A DNA stretch of 64,000 nucleotides from Flavipsychrobacter sp. Lineage in GTDB: Bacteria; Bacteroidota; Bacteroidia; Chitinophagales; Chitinophagaceae. Below the pieces are notes generated by a model. The model did not search any database. It worked only from the letters and a program-made list of their open reading frames with translations, and was not told the origin of the DNA. The translations under genes and the position numbers were made by a program. Where the stretch lies: assembly GCA_016787265.1 (NCBI GenBank), contig JAEUVF010000006.1, forward strand, positions 1 through 64,000. Direction: 5' to 3'. Shown here piece by piece: positions 1 to 8,630 of the stretch; within the stretch, counting starts at the first letter, position 1, and every line of letters begins with the position of its first letter.

Positions 1-322
1 TGCAACACAATAACGCAACACTCACCTCCTTACCTTCCAATTTTGAAACAAAACGTACACTAGCAACATTACCCATACCAGCCTCCATAAAGCTCCCTAT
101 ACTGAAAAAGAAAGAGGCCGCCTCTTTTGAGACAGCCTCTTCGTCATGGGGAACGTTATTTTCTATCGGGTCGTTTCAACAAAGATGCATCAGTAGATGC
201 TATGCGTTTATTGATCTCGGTTATTGCAATGAAGGCACAAATCTAAGGGTTTTTCATTTCACTTCTCACTTCTCACGTTTCACTCTTTCACGTTTCACTT
301 TTCACCTTTCACTTCAATGTCG
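1..322. other. gene-free left edge
   Basis: No convincing coding region is seen here. The stretch holds a short hairpin (7-bp stem AAAGAGG/CCTCTTT, about 111-128; the upstream arm can also pair with GCCTCTT at 135-141), which may be a terminator for a gene left of the window. It also holds a degenerate heptamer repeat tract (251-315) and a hairpin that reaches into the end of ychF. The remaining sequence shows nothing recognisable. Confidence 0.6.
251..315. repeat. degenerate 7-bp repeat tract (TTTCACY)
   Basis: About nine imperfect heptamers of the form TTTCACT/TTTCACC/CTCACTT lie just 3' of the minus-strand gene ychF. Read on the ychF sense strand they are GTGAAAR-like. Because seven is not a multiple of three, the TGA in each unit falls in all three frames. 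A similar tract ends the plsC gene at 19131-19165. Confidence 0.75.
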
Positions 323-334
323 TCAGACATTGAA
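313..334 (-). terminator. hairpin at the ychF stop codon
   Basis: A perfect 9-bp inverted repeat (TTCAATGTC / GACATTGAA) with a GTCA loop spans the last codons and stop of ychF. No T-run follows on the minus strand, so it is either a weak or factor-dependent terminator or a 3'-end stabilising hairpin. Confidence 0.4.
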
Positions 335-1423
335 TCTAAAATGCATCACATCCCCATCCTTCACCAGGTATTCTTTTCCTTCGATCCGTAGTTTTCCAGC
401 ATCGCGACAGGCTGCTTCTGACCCGTAGTGAATGAAATCTTCATAAGCAATTACTTCGGCCTTGATAAAACCTTTTTCGAAATCAGTATGAATAACACTG
501 GCCGCCTGAGGAGCTTTCCAGCCTTCCAGGATGGTCCATGCCCGCACTTCCTGCACTCCGGCAGTGAAATAGGTCTGTAATTTCAATAGTTTATAAGTGG
601 CACGAATCAGTTTATTTAATGCAGGTTCCTTCATTTTATATTCGTCCATAAACAAAGCGCGGTCGTCGGGCTCATCCATTTCAGCGATCTGTTGCTCTAT
701 GGAATTATTCATCACAATCACTTCGGCTCCTTCTTTGGCTACGGCAGCTTTCAGCGCTTCTGAAAACTTATTGCCAGTGTGCATGGATGGTTCATCCACA
801 TTAGCCACATAAAGCACGGGTTTTTCAGTCAGCAGAAACAAATCCGCAATGGCTGAACGATCCTCTTTGCTTAAACCCAGTTCACGAATGTTTTTACCTT
901 GCTCCAAATGAGCATGACAACGTTTTAGTACTTCAAGTTCGGCTTTTGTTTTGGCATCGCCGGTCTTTGCCATCTTTTCAGCCCGCTGCAGTTTTTTCTC
1001 AACACTGTCCAGGTCTTTCAATTGCAATTCTGTATCTATGATGTCTTTATCACCAACCGGGTTTATCGGACCCTCGTCGCGCAGGATATTTTCATCTTCG
1101 AAACAACGGATCACATGCACAATGGCATCCACTTCCCGGATATTGGCGAGGAATTTATTACCCAGTCCTTCTCCTTTGCTGGCTCCCTTAACAAGGCCCG
1201 CAATGTCCACAATTTCTATCTGGGTAGGAACTGTACGATTTGGCTTTACCAACTCAGCAAGTTTGTCAATGCGCTCGTCGGGAACATTTACGAGACCAAC
1301 ATTCGGCTCGATTGTACAAAAGCGATAATTGCTTGCCTGCGCTTTGGCACTGCTGCTCACTGCATTAAAAAGGGTGGACTTGCCCACATTCGGTAATCCT
1401 ACTATTCCTGCTTGTAATCCCAT
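323..1423 (-). CDS. ychF: YchF, Obg-like ribosome-binding ATPase
   Basis: A cytoplasmic P-loop NTPase of the OLA1/YchF branch of Obg-like proteins, which bind ribosomes and prefer ATP to GTP. The 366 residues match the normal family length. Visible are the G1 loop GLPNVGKSTLFNAV near residue 9, the switch region DIAGLVKGASKGEGLGN, the altered G4 motif NVDE in place of NKxD (the family's mark of ATP preference), and a C-terminal TGS-like domain containing EGWKAPQAASVIHTDFEKG. The start is the ATG just before LQAGIVGLPN. It stands alone, divergent from the next gene. A TATCTTCG box on the minus strand (about 1450-1457) is a near match to the phylum -7 consensus. The assignment is secure. Confidence 0.97.
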   Translation of the reverse strand: MGLQAGIVGLPNVGKSTLFNAVSSSAKAQASNYRFCTIEPNVGLVNVPDERIDKLAELVKPNRTVPTQIEIVDIAGLVKGASKGEGLGNKFLANIREVDAIVHVIRCFEDENILRDEGPINPVGDKDIIDTELQLKDLDSVEKKLQRAEKMAKTGDAKTKAELEVLKRCHAHLEQGKNIRELGLSKEDRSAIADLFLLTEKPVLYVANVDEPSMHTGNKFSEALKAAVAKEGAEVIVMNNSIEQQIAEMDEPDDRALFMDEYKMKEPALNKLIRATYKLLKLQTYFTAGVQEVRAWTILEGWKAPQAASVIHTDFEKGFIKAEVIAYEDFIHYGSEAACRDAGKLRIEGKEYLVKDGDVMHFRFNV

Positions 1424-1476
1424 GCTTCCTGTATTTACGTTTTCGCGCCGCGAAGATAAGGAAATCCCGCTTCATC

Positions 1477-1514
1477 CATCCGCCTCGGCGGATGCCACTC
1501 TGCCTGGGCGGATG
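1477..1514. repeat. GGCGGATG inverted/direct repeat
   Basis: CATCCGCC and GGCGGATG form a perfect 8-bp inverted repeat with a 2-nt centre (1477-1494), and a further GGCGGATG lies at 1507-1514. The element is G+C-rich between A+T-rich flanks and resembles a REP-like interspersed element. I saw no second copy in the window. Confidence 0.55.
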
Positions 1515-1550
1515 GCGGATTGATATAATTCCTATCTTCCCAATTCAGAA

Positions 1551-1578
1551 TTCATACTTCATACTTCATACTTCATCG
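1551..1578. repeat. TTCATAC heptamer repeat abutting a start codon
   Basis: Three exact TTCATAC units and a partial fourth (TTCATCG) end one base before the ATG of the downstream membrane protein gene. They occupy the whole ribosome-binding region, and no Shine-Dalgarno sequence is present. Confidence 0.8.
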
Positions 1579-1579
1579 G

Positions 1580-2818
1580 ATGGCTTTAAATATTGTCTGG
1601 ATCGCATTTTTTGTCATTGCTTTTGTAGTTGCCCTGTTTAAACTGATTTTTGAAGGGGATGTGGATATTTTCAAACGCCTGGCCGATGGGGTCTTTGACT
1701 CGGCGAAATCATCCGTACTGGATGTAGCTTTCCCCCTTGCCGGCACCATGGTTTTTTTCCTGGGATTGCTCAACATTGCAGAAAAAGCAGGAGCGGTGCG
1801 CTTCCTGGCCCGTTTTCTGAACCCCCTGATGAAGCGCATTTTTCCGGAAGTGCCAAGCGGTCACCCGGCACAGGGACAAATGGTTATGAATTTCTCCGCC
1901 AACCTGTTGGGCCTCGATAATGCAGCCACTCCATTCGGACTCAAAGCCATGGAAAGCCTGCAACAGCTCAATCCACAGAAGGAGAAGGCCACGAATGCCC
2001 AGATTATGTTCCTGGTGCTGCACACATCCGGACTCACCCTCATTCCTTTAACAATTATTGCTTACCGGGTTTCTGTTGGAAGCGTACAGCCCGCAGCCAT
2101 CTTCATTCCCTGTGTTCTGGGTACCATGATGACGACCCTGGCTTCGGTAATTGTAGTAAGTGTTTGGCAACGGATCAAATGGGACTGGGTGCTATATGCC
2201 TGGGTAGCATCAGCTATTGCATTTGTTGGAGTTCTGCTGTACTATGTAGGCGGACTAGATACAGCCGGAAAGGAAACTTTTGGAAAAATCGTGGGCAATG
2301 TATTGCTGATGGTGATCATCCTTGGGTTTATCCTTGGAGGCGTTTGGAAAAAAGTAAATGTATTTGATGCATTTATCGAAGGAGCCAAAGGAGGATGGGA
2401 GGTGGTGCTGAAGATCATACCGTATCTGGTTGGTATGCTTGTCGGTATCCGGGTATTCCGTGATTCAGGTGCGCTTGATTATGTTGTACGCTTTTTCTCC
2501 TGGATCATCGGTTCTTTGGGATTTGATACCAAATTCGTGGATGCATTACCGGTAGCAATTATGAAACCCTTCAGTGGGAGTGGAGCAAGAGGTATGATGC
2601 TCGATATCTTCAAAAATCCTGAACTGGGTCCGGATTCTTTTGCAGGTTTAACGGCTAGTATCTTCCAGGGGTCTGCAGATACAACTTTTTATATCATTGC
2701 GCTTTATTTCGGAAGCGTGGGTATCAAAAATGTCAGGTATTCCATCTGGGCAGGTATGATCGCTGATTTTATCGGGGTGATTGCCGCCATTTTCATTGCC
2801 TATATATTCTTCGCCTGA
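1580..2818 (+). CDS. fused SpmA/SpmB-type nucleoside-recognition membrane protein
   Basis: A 412-residue integral membrane protein carrying two nucleoside-recognition (Gate) domains. The N-terminal half (about 1-200) resembles spore maturation protein A (motif MNFSANLLGLDNAATPFGL), and the C-terminal half (about 250-412) resembles SpmB (motifs MKPFSGSGARGMM and IFQGSADTTFY). In Bacillus these are two adjacent genes; here they form one chain. The organism is unlikely to sporulate, so a transport or envelope role is more plausible, but the substrate is unknown. The start codon follows a heptamer repeat directly. The gene is convergent with deoR1, with two bases between the stop codons. Confidence 0.85.
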   Translation: MALNIVWIAFFVIAFVVALFKLIFEGDVDIFKRLADGVFDSAKSSVLDVAFPLAGTMVFFLGLLNIAEKAGAVRFLARFLNPLMKRIFPEVPSGHPAQGQMVMNFSANLLGLDNAATPFGLKAMESLQQLNPQKEKATNAQIMFLVLHTSGLTLIPLTIIAYRVSVGSVQPAAIFIPCVLGTMMTTLASVIVVSVWQRIKWDWVLYAWVASAIAFVGVLLYYVGGLDTAGKETFGKIVGNVLLMVIILGFILGGVWKKVNVFDAFIEGAKGGWEVVLKIIPYLVGMLVGIRVFRDSGALDYVVRFFSWIIGSLGFDTKFVDALPVAIMKPFSGSGARGMMLDIFKNPELGPDSFAGLTASIFQGSADTTFYIIALYFGSVGIKNVRYSIWAGMIADFIGVIAAIFIAYIFFA

Positions 2819-2820
2819 GT

Positions 2821-3570
2821 TTATAAGACCTCAATTCCGGCTTTTGTATATTGTGCCAGCAATGGGTCCTCTTTATCCAGTTCTGTAATTAGCATATCAA
2901 CCTGGTTAATATCGCAAACATGCAATGGTTGAAAACTATTCATTTTTTCAGAAATGGCGAGGCAGATAACCTTTTGTGAGGACTCAATAATAGCTTTTTT
3001 AATCATAACAACATCCCAATCATTATCCGTTACACCATGTTCAAGGTCAATAGCATTGATCCCTAGAAAACTTATATCTGCCTTAATTCGTTTTATTTGA
3101 TTAATAGCCTGAGAGCCAACTGTAATTTTGGAATTTTTCGAAACTTTATCACCAATTACTATAATATCAATATTGGGATGATTCATGTACTCAAGCACCG
3201 CTGGAATACTTCCCGAAATAAAGGTTGCTTTTAGGTTAGGAGGAAGGGCTTTTGCAAGTTCCATGATTGTGGTTCCACCACTGGTTAATACAAACATGCC
3301 ATCTTTGATAAGACTAGCAGCTTTTTTTGCAATTGTTTCTTTGTTTTCCTTGGAATAGACATCTGATTTAATAAAATTAACCTGGCTGAACGAATTGGAC
3401 AACGCTCCTCCATGAACCTTAATTAATTTCCCTTCTTCCGCCATTTCCATTAAATCACGACGTATGGTATCTTCAGAAACATTGATTTCCTCACTCAACT
3501 GTACGGATAAGACTTTATTATGCAGATTGAGCTTTCTAAGAATATAAGCTTGACGTTCTTTTTTAAGCAT
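2821..3570 (-). CDS. DeoR-family transcriptional regulator (paralog 1)
   Basis: A 249-residue DeoR/GlpR-type regulator. The N-terminal winged helix-turn-helix (about 1-57, including SEEINVSEDTIRRDL) is followed by a sugar-phosphate-isomerase-like sensor domain (about 75-240, with the ligand loop SGGTTIMELAKAL). Family members usually bind a phosphorylated sugar or polyol. It has the same length as the DeoR at 10538-11287 and is closely similar along the whole chain, so the pair are recent paralogs flanking the phosphoesterase-SusCD locus. A terminator separates it from susD, and a 14-bp palindrome lies in its leader, so it probably has its own promoter. The ligand is not known. Confidence 0.92.
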   Translation of the reverse strand: MLKKERQAYILRKLNLHNKVLSVQLSEEINVSEDTIRRDLMEMAEEGKLIKVHGGALSNSFSQVNFIKSDVYSKENKETIAKKAASLIKDGMFVLTSGGTTIMELAKALPPNLKATFISGSIPAVLEYMNHPNIDIIVIGDKVSKNSKITVGSQAINQIKRIKADISFLGINAIDLEHGVTDNDWDVVMIKKAIIESSQKVICLAISEKMNSFQPLHVCDINQVDMLITELDKEDPLLAQYTKAGIEVL

Positions 3571-3608
3571 TAGTTGGTCCGGCTGTTTGCTGTTATATGA
3601 TTGATTTC

Positions 3609-3622
3609 GATATTATAATATC
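3609..3622. promoter_or_regulatory. 14-bp palindrome upstream of deoR1
   Basis: GATATTATAATATC is a perfect palindrome 39-52 bp upstream of the deoR1 start. Five bases beyond it, at 3628-3637, lies TTGCGTTTTT, whose complement AAAAACGCAA recurs in the deoR2 leader at 11330-11339. Either could be an operator. The role is inferred from position only. Confidence 0.4.
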
Positions 3623-3652
3623 AAATATTGCGTTTTTCAGCAAGAATTTATG

Positions 3653-3683
3653 AAAAAAACTGCTCTTTTGAGCAGTTTTTTTC
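3653..3683 (-). terminator. terminator after susD
   Basis: The stem AAAAACTGCTC / GAGCAGTTTTT has a TTTT loop and a T-run on each strand, so it can work in both directions. It ends the deoR2-phosphoesterase-susC-susD operon before deoR1. Confidence 0.85.
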
Positions 3684-3691
3684 AAATTTAG

Positions 3692-5377
3692 TTACCATCC
3701 TGGATTTTGTGTAAGCGTAAAGCCGTTTTCCTGATAGAGCTTAATCTGATCAAGTGGTAACGGATCAAGATACACTTTCGGATCGGTGAATAGCCGCTGT
3801 GACTCCGGTTTGATCGCCGGGATTATATACCCCTCCGTACCACCACCTTCAATGTGAACATTGGTATTAGGATAATCTGTTTTACTGATCCAGGCACCCC
3901 GGTTGATAGTAGGATTTCCCTGCGTGTCAGCATATTCCAGTTTTTTCCAGCGCTTGAGGTCATCCAGACGGAATCCTTCCATCATCAGTTCGATCCGGCG
4001 TTCCCGGCGGATTTCCCAAAGTAGTGAAGAAACAGTTGGATCACGCTCAGGGTCATCGTACACGGTACCATTCACAGCTGGCTGTCCGCCCAAAACCTGC
4101 AGATCAGGAAGAGTTACTCCCGGACGTTTTCTCAGCACATTGATTGATTTGTCCAGATCTGCCTGGGTAAGAGTACCAAGTTCGGCAACTGCTTCGGCAT
4201 AGTTTACCAGTACCTCGCCATAGCGGATTACAGGTCCATCTGTCTGGTTCAAGGCCCCACTTGCTTCAGGAGCTGATTTCAATGATTCATTCAGGAATTT
4301 ATGAATGGAGTAACCACTTGTTGAATAATTCGCAGCATACTGATTAATGCGTAATTGACCAACTACTGTCTGAGACAAACGGGGATCACGATTAGCCATC
4401 ACATTTGTGATTCCTTTATCTCCCTGGTAAAGCGGAGAGATTGAAATCGGCAGGCCGTCACTTGCAAGGTAAGATTCAATGGCATCTCTTGAAATTCCAG
4501 TTTGCGGTTCATTGTTGTTATAGCTCATGAGGGCATGGGTCAGCATACCGGTTTCGTATTTCCGGTACATAATGATCTCTTTAAAACTGGACAAATCATT
4601 GCTGCTGAATACTGCCCGATAGTTATCGGCAATCTGGAATTTTCCTGAATTGATTACCTGTTCGGCAGCCCATTTGGCTGCTTCCAGGTAAGTAGTTGCC
4701 TTGGCTTCATCAATACCATGATATTTCAGGAAGGTACCTTCATACAACATGATTCTTGACATAAAAGCAAGTACTACATACTTATTAACTACCAGCCCTT
4801 TGGCACCATCATTCTCGCGTACATTCGAAGCTGCAAACTGAAGATCTTCCAATACTTTGTCCATAACAAAAGTTCTTGGATCTCTTGGCTTATATAGCTG
4901 TTCTTTATCGGCTTCTTCCAATACTTCTCCAAACCAGGGAACATCTCCATAACTCTTTACAAGGTCATGGTATTCCAGTGCACGAAAAAAACGGGCAATA
5001 CCACTCCAGTGATTAATTGCTTCTTCAGGCATTGGCACCTGTTGAATACGATCCAGGAACAGGTTTGCTTTGCGCACCCATGAAAATGTCCAGTTCCCGG
5101 AGGTGGAGGGAACGTTTTGAATCCACTGTGCTGGTGAAGTAGGGGCAAAATCATCGTTCAGTGATTGCCCTGAAAAATAACGACCCCAGGTGAAGCCTGA
5201 TCCGTAAGCAGAGAAATAGGCAGGATAAAATCCCCATGAAAAAATGCGTACATTATTTTCACTTGACCAATAGGTGTCATCGGATAACTGATCCTGGGGA
5301 GGCCGATCCAGGAACTCTTTTTTACAACTGCTGAACCCGATAACAGCAAGTGCAACTATATATAGATACTTTTTCAT
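3692..5377 (-). CDS. SusD/RagB-family nutrient-binding lipoprotein
   Basis: The surface lipoprotein partner of the SusC-type porin; it caps the barrel and binds the substrate for import. The 561 residues begin with a lipoprotein signal with lipobox FSSC (Cys18). The N-terminal SusD-like TPR region (about 20-230) and C-terminal RagB/SusD domain (about 290-561, with the typical RRERRIELMMEGFRLDDLKRW helix) are both intact. It lies 19 bp downstream of susC in the same orientation. Substrate cannot be read from the sequence, but the phosphoesterase encoded in the same operon hints at a phosphate-containing ligand. Confidence 0.95.
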   Translation of the reverse strand: MKKYLYIVALAVIGFSSCKKEFLDRPPQDQLSDDTYWSSENNVRIFSWGFYPAYFSAYGSGFTWGRYFSGQSLNDDFAPTSPAQWIQNVPSTSGNWTFSWVRKANLFLDRIQQVPMPEEAINHWSGIARFFRALEYHDLVKSYGDVPWFGEVLEEADKEQLYKPRDPRTFVMDKVLEDLQFAASNVRENDGAKGLVVNKYVVLAFMSRIMLYEGTFLKYHGIDEAKATTYLEAAKWAAEQVINSGKFQIADNYRAVFSSNDLSSFKEIIMYRKYETGMLTHALMSYNNNEPQTGISRDAIESYLASDGLPISISPLYQGDKGITNVMANRDPRLSQTVVGQLRINQYAANYSTSGYSIHKFLNESLKSAPEASGALNQTDGPVIRYGEVLVNYAEAVAELGTLTQADLDKSINVLRKRPGVTLPDLQVLGGQPAVNGTVYDDPERDPTVSSLLWEIRRERRIELMMEGFRLDDLKRWKKLEYADTQGNPTINRGAWISKTDYPNTNVHIEGGGTEGYIIPAIKPESQRLFTDPKVYLDPLPLDQIKLYQENGFTLTQNPGW

Positions 5378-5396
5378 AATTACTAGTGTTTAAGAA

Positions 5397-8300
5397 TTAA
5401 AAGGTTGCCTGTAAACCGAAGGAAACTGTTTTGCGGTAAGGATAAACACGTCCAAAGGTGGCAGCCGGGGAGGATGGTGTACGGAAACCAACTTCGGGAT
5501 CAATGGGAACAAAGAGATTGTCCTTAGTCCACAGGTTCTCACCATTTACATAGAGGCGCAAACGCTGAAAACGGAAACGCTGGGTAAGTACTGACGGTAA
5601 GGTATAACCGAGAGAAATATTTTTCAATCGGGTATATGCCATGTTCATCAGGTATTTATCCTGCACCAGGAAGTTCTGTGTATTGTTAGACTGTCCGGTA
5701 TTAGTTGGACGAGGATAAAATGCATTTGGATTGTCCTCAGTCCAATAATCCATTTGGTGAGCATACATGTTGTCAAATGGATTGAATCCTGGTATAACAA
5801 TCATACCGGTTCCCCACATTTGACGTTTACCAACACCCTGAATAAACATGTTGAAATCAAACCCCTTGAATTCTGCACCCAAACGAATACCATACTGGTA
5901 ACGAGGTGTACTGTTACCAATAACAGTGAGATCACCCTTATCATCTAATGAACTGGAACCTCTCCAGATTTCACCATCACCATTTAAATCTTTGTATTTG
6001 ATATCGCCAGGACCATAGAAGAACCAGCCGGATTCATGTCTGTTTTGGGAAGCGATTCCTTTTACCGGAATATAATGTCCCTGTGCATCTCTTAGTAGAT
6101 CTCCATTCGCATCCTGCTCGAAATCAGCTTTGGTGAAGAAACGATCGGTTTTATAACCCCAGATCTCACCCAGTTTTTTACCTTCATAGAAACCATTCAC
6201 GAGGTTACCATCAAAGCGGGTGATTTCTTCCTGAAAATCAGATAACATAAGAGTACCATTCAATCGAAGGCCATTTCGGAAGCTGTGGTTCAGATCCACT
6301 GCAATTTCCCAGCCTGTTGTTTGTAATTCACCATAGTTTCTACGGGGAGGGGTAGAACCAAAAGTGCTTGGCAGAACAACACCACTGGTAATCATATCTT
6401 TGGTGGTACGACGATACCAGTCAAAAGTTACACCCACCTTGCCGTTGAAGAAACGTGCATCCAGACCGAAGTCCAGGGTGTTGATTGTTTCCCAGGTTAG
6501 GGAAGGGGGAACCAGACTGGGCGTATTTACCGTAAGCATATTGGAACCTCCAATCCACCAACCTGAAGTGGTGGAGGCCATGGAAGGCCGGAAAGTAGTG
6601 CTACCAACATCTGTATTACCAAGCGATCCATAGGAAGCCCTGATTTTTAAATGATCCAGATAGTCTCTGGAGAAGTCCATGAAATTTTCTTCACTGATTA
6701 CATAACCTGCTGATACAGATGGGAAGAATGCCCATTGATTATTGGCAGGAAAGAAAGAAGAACCATCATAACGCCCGTTTATTTCCAACAGGTATTTACT
6801 CTTGTAATCATAGTTAATACGACCAAAGAAACCCTGAGTAGCCCAATGCCCACGACTTCCATTAATATACTGATCACCTGTTGCAAGGTCCAGTTCTGCC
6901 TGGTTTTGGTCAATCAGACCGCGACGTTCAGAATACTGCGACCAGCGTTTGTACAGATCAACATCCATACCACCAATAAATTTGAAGTTGTGGTTGCTGA
7001 TTTTTTTTTGATAGGTGCCAAATGCCTTCACTGTATGTTGTTCATTCCATGCAGAAGAATAAGAAACCCGGTTGGCACTTACAGGTGATACCAGGATATA
7101 ATCCCAAATTGGATTCCACTGATTCCATGCATATACCTCTCCACCGGGCTCATAATAATGATTGTTGTTGCTGGTGTAAGTATAGCTGGTATTAAACGTT
7201 AGCCCTTTCGCAATTTTAAACAAACCACCTAATTGAGCTCGTGTGAAATTGTTGGTGTTTTCTGTCATGTTGGCTTGTTCCATTTCCGTAATGATGTTGC
7301 GGAAACCTTTTCCCTGGTAAGTTCCATAAGGATACACTCCATGCCAGCGGTACATGTAATACAACGGGTCATACGTAGTGCCGCTATAAAAGAACGGACT
7401 TTCAAACTCTGACTTTGTCAGAATGATTTTACCGTTGATATCCAACCATGGAGTAACGGATGAATTGATACCAATGGTCGCATTGTATCTTCTGAACTGG
7501 TCAGTTTTCACTTTCAAGACACCTTCCTGTCCCAGGTAACCGAGACTAACATTGAAGGATGTTTTTTCATTACCTCCTGAAAAATTGAGATTGTGGTTTT
7601 GTTGTGGTGCCCATTTTTTCATGTATAGAGAAGCAGGATCCCATGGACGGTAATAATAGGCACGTCCACCTTTGATTTCAAAATCACGACCTTCTACCAT
7701 CTCAGAGCCAAGATCCTGGCCACCATAGGTACGCTGCCATTCACGGATTTTTTCTATACTCTCACTGGTGAATGTCATACCAATGGATCCAAAGAAATCC
7801 TGGTTGGGATTGGTTCTTTGTGCCGCCAGCAGCGTATAGGTTGGACCATCTGCTGCATCCGCATTCTTGGGCATGGTAGTAGGTGTGCTCCAGGAAAAGT
7901 TATTATTATAATTAATTGTAGTTCGGCTGTTCTTCTTACCAGATTTGGTAGTAATCAGTACTACCCCCCAGGTAGCACGACTACCATAAATGGAAGTAGA
8001 AGCCGCATCTTTCAAAACGGATATCGTTTCGATATCATCCGGATTTAACAATTGTAGATTTGGAAATTCTACGTTGTCTACCAGGATCAGTGGCTGTGCG
8101 CCACTTCCAGCATTCAACGAACCGGTAATACCACGCAAACGGATGGTCGGGTTGGTAGCAAGATCACCCGTAGTGGTAGTAATGGTTAAACCGGGTACAG
8201 CACCCTGTAAAGCACGACCAACATCCGTAACCGGACGTGATTCCATTACTTTACTAACCTCTACCGTAGAAACAGCACCTGTTAGGTTCGCTTTTTTTTG

Positions 8301-8630
8301 GGTGCCATAACCTACAACCACCACATTTTCCAGCGCCTTATCGTCTTCTTCGAGTTGGATCCGGATACTGGGTTGATTGCTAACACGGACTGTTTGTGAA
8401 ACAAATCCGATGGAACTAATAATGAGAGTATTTACTCCCTGTGGCAAACTGATACTGAATCTGCCTTTTTCATCCGTGGAAGTTCCTGCCTCCCCGGCTG
8501 TGATGGTTGCACCTATAATAGGCTGCTGTGAGGATCTGTTTACTACCTCACCCGTAATTGTCTGCGCACTGACCCAACTGCTTAAACAGCTAAGTAGCGC
8601 AAACAAAAGGAAATTCTTAATTTTTCCCAT
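5397..8630 (-). CDS. SusC/RagA-family TonB-linked outer membrane transporter
   Basis: A TonB-dependent outer membrane barrel that imports oligomers delivered by the SusD partner. The chosen start (MGKIKNFLLF) gives 1077 residues and a proper signal peptide ending at WVSA/QT; an alternative start 16 codons upstream would place non-signal residues first. After the signal come a carboxypeptidase-regulatory-like domain (about 23-100), the SusC signature and TonB box region (ENVVVVGYGTQ, near 110), the plug, and a barrel ending in an aromatic residue (LQATF). The start overlaps the end of the phosphoesterase gene by 14 nt, so the two are translationally coupled. Confidence 0.95.
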   Translation of the reverse strand: MGKIKNFLLFALLSCLSSWVSAQTITGEVVNRSSQQPIIGATITAGEAGTSTDEKGRFSISLPQGVNTLIISSIGFVSQTVRVSNQPSIRIQLEEDDKALENVVVVGYGTQKKANLTGAVSTVEVSKVMESRPVTDVGRALQGAVPGLTITTTTGDLATNPTIRLRGITGSLNAGSGAQPLILVDNVEFPNLQLLNPDDIETISVLKDAASTSIYGSRATWGVVLITTKSGKKNSRTTINYNNNFSWSTPTTMPKNADAADGPTYTLLAAQRTNPNQDFFGSIGMTFTSESIEKIREWQRTYGGQDLGSEMVEGRDFEIKGGRAYYYRPWDPASLYMKKWAPQQNHNLNFSGGNEKTSFNVSLGYLGQEGVLKVKTDQFRRYNATIGINSSVTPWLDINGKIILTKSEFESPFFYSGTTYDPLYYMYRWHGVYPYGTYQGKGFRNIITEMEQANMTENTNNFTRAQLGGLFKIAKGLTFNTSYTYTSNNNHYYEPGGEVYAWNQWNPIWDYILVSPVSANRVSYSSAWNEQHTVKAFGTYQKKISNHNFKFIGGMDVDLYKRWSQYSERRGLIDQNQAELDLATGDQYINGSRGHWATQGFFGRINYDYKSKYLLEINGRYDGSSFFPANNQWAFFPSVSAGYVISEENFMDFSRDYLDHLKIRASYGSLGNTDVGSTTFRPSMASTTSGWWIGGSNMLTVNTPSLVPPSLTWETINTLDFGLDARFFNGKVGVTFDWYRRTTKDMITSGVVLPSTFGSTPPRRNYGELQTTGWEIAVDLNHSFRNGLRLNGTLMLSDFQEEITRFDGNLVNGFYEGKKLGEIWGYKTDRFFTKADFEQDANGDLLRDAQGHYIPVKGIASQNRHESGWFFYGPGDIKYKDLNGDGEIWRGSSSLDDKGDLTVIGNSTPRYQYGIRLGAEFKGFDFNMFIQGVGKRQMWGTGMIVIPGFNPFDNMYAHQMDYWTEDNPNAFYPRPTNTGQSNNTQNFLVQDKYLMNMAYTRLKNISLGYTLPSVLTQRFRFQRLRLYVNGENLWTKDNLFVPIDPEVGFRTPSSPAATFGRVYPYRKTVSFGLQATF

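Noticed and set aside
951..1328. Antisense open frame of 125 codons inside ychF
   Set aside because: It is a shadow of ychF, with low-complexity Ser-rich translation and no family signature.
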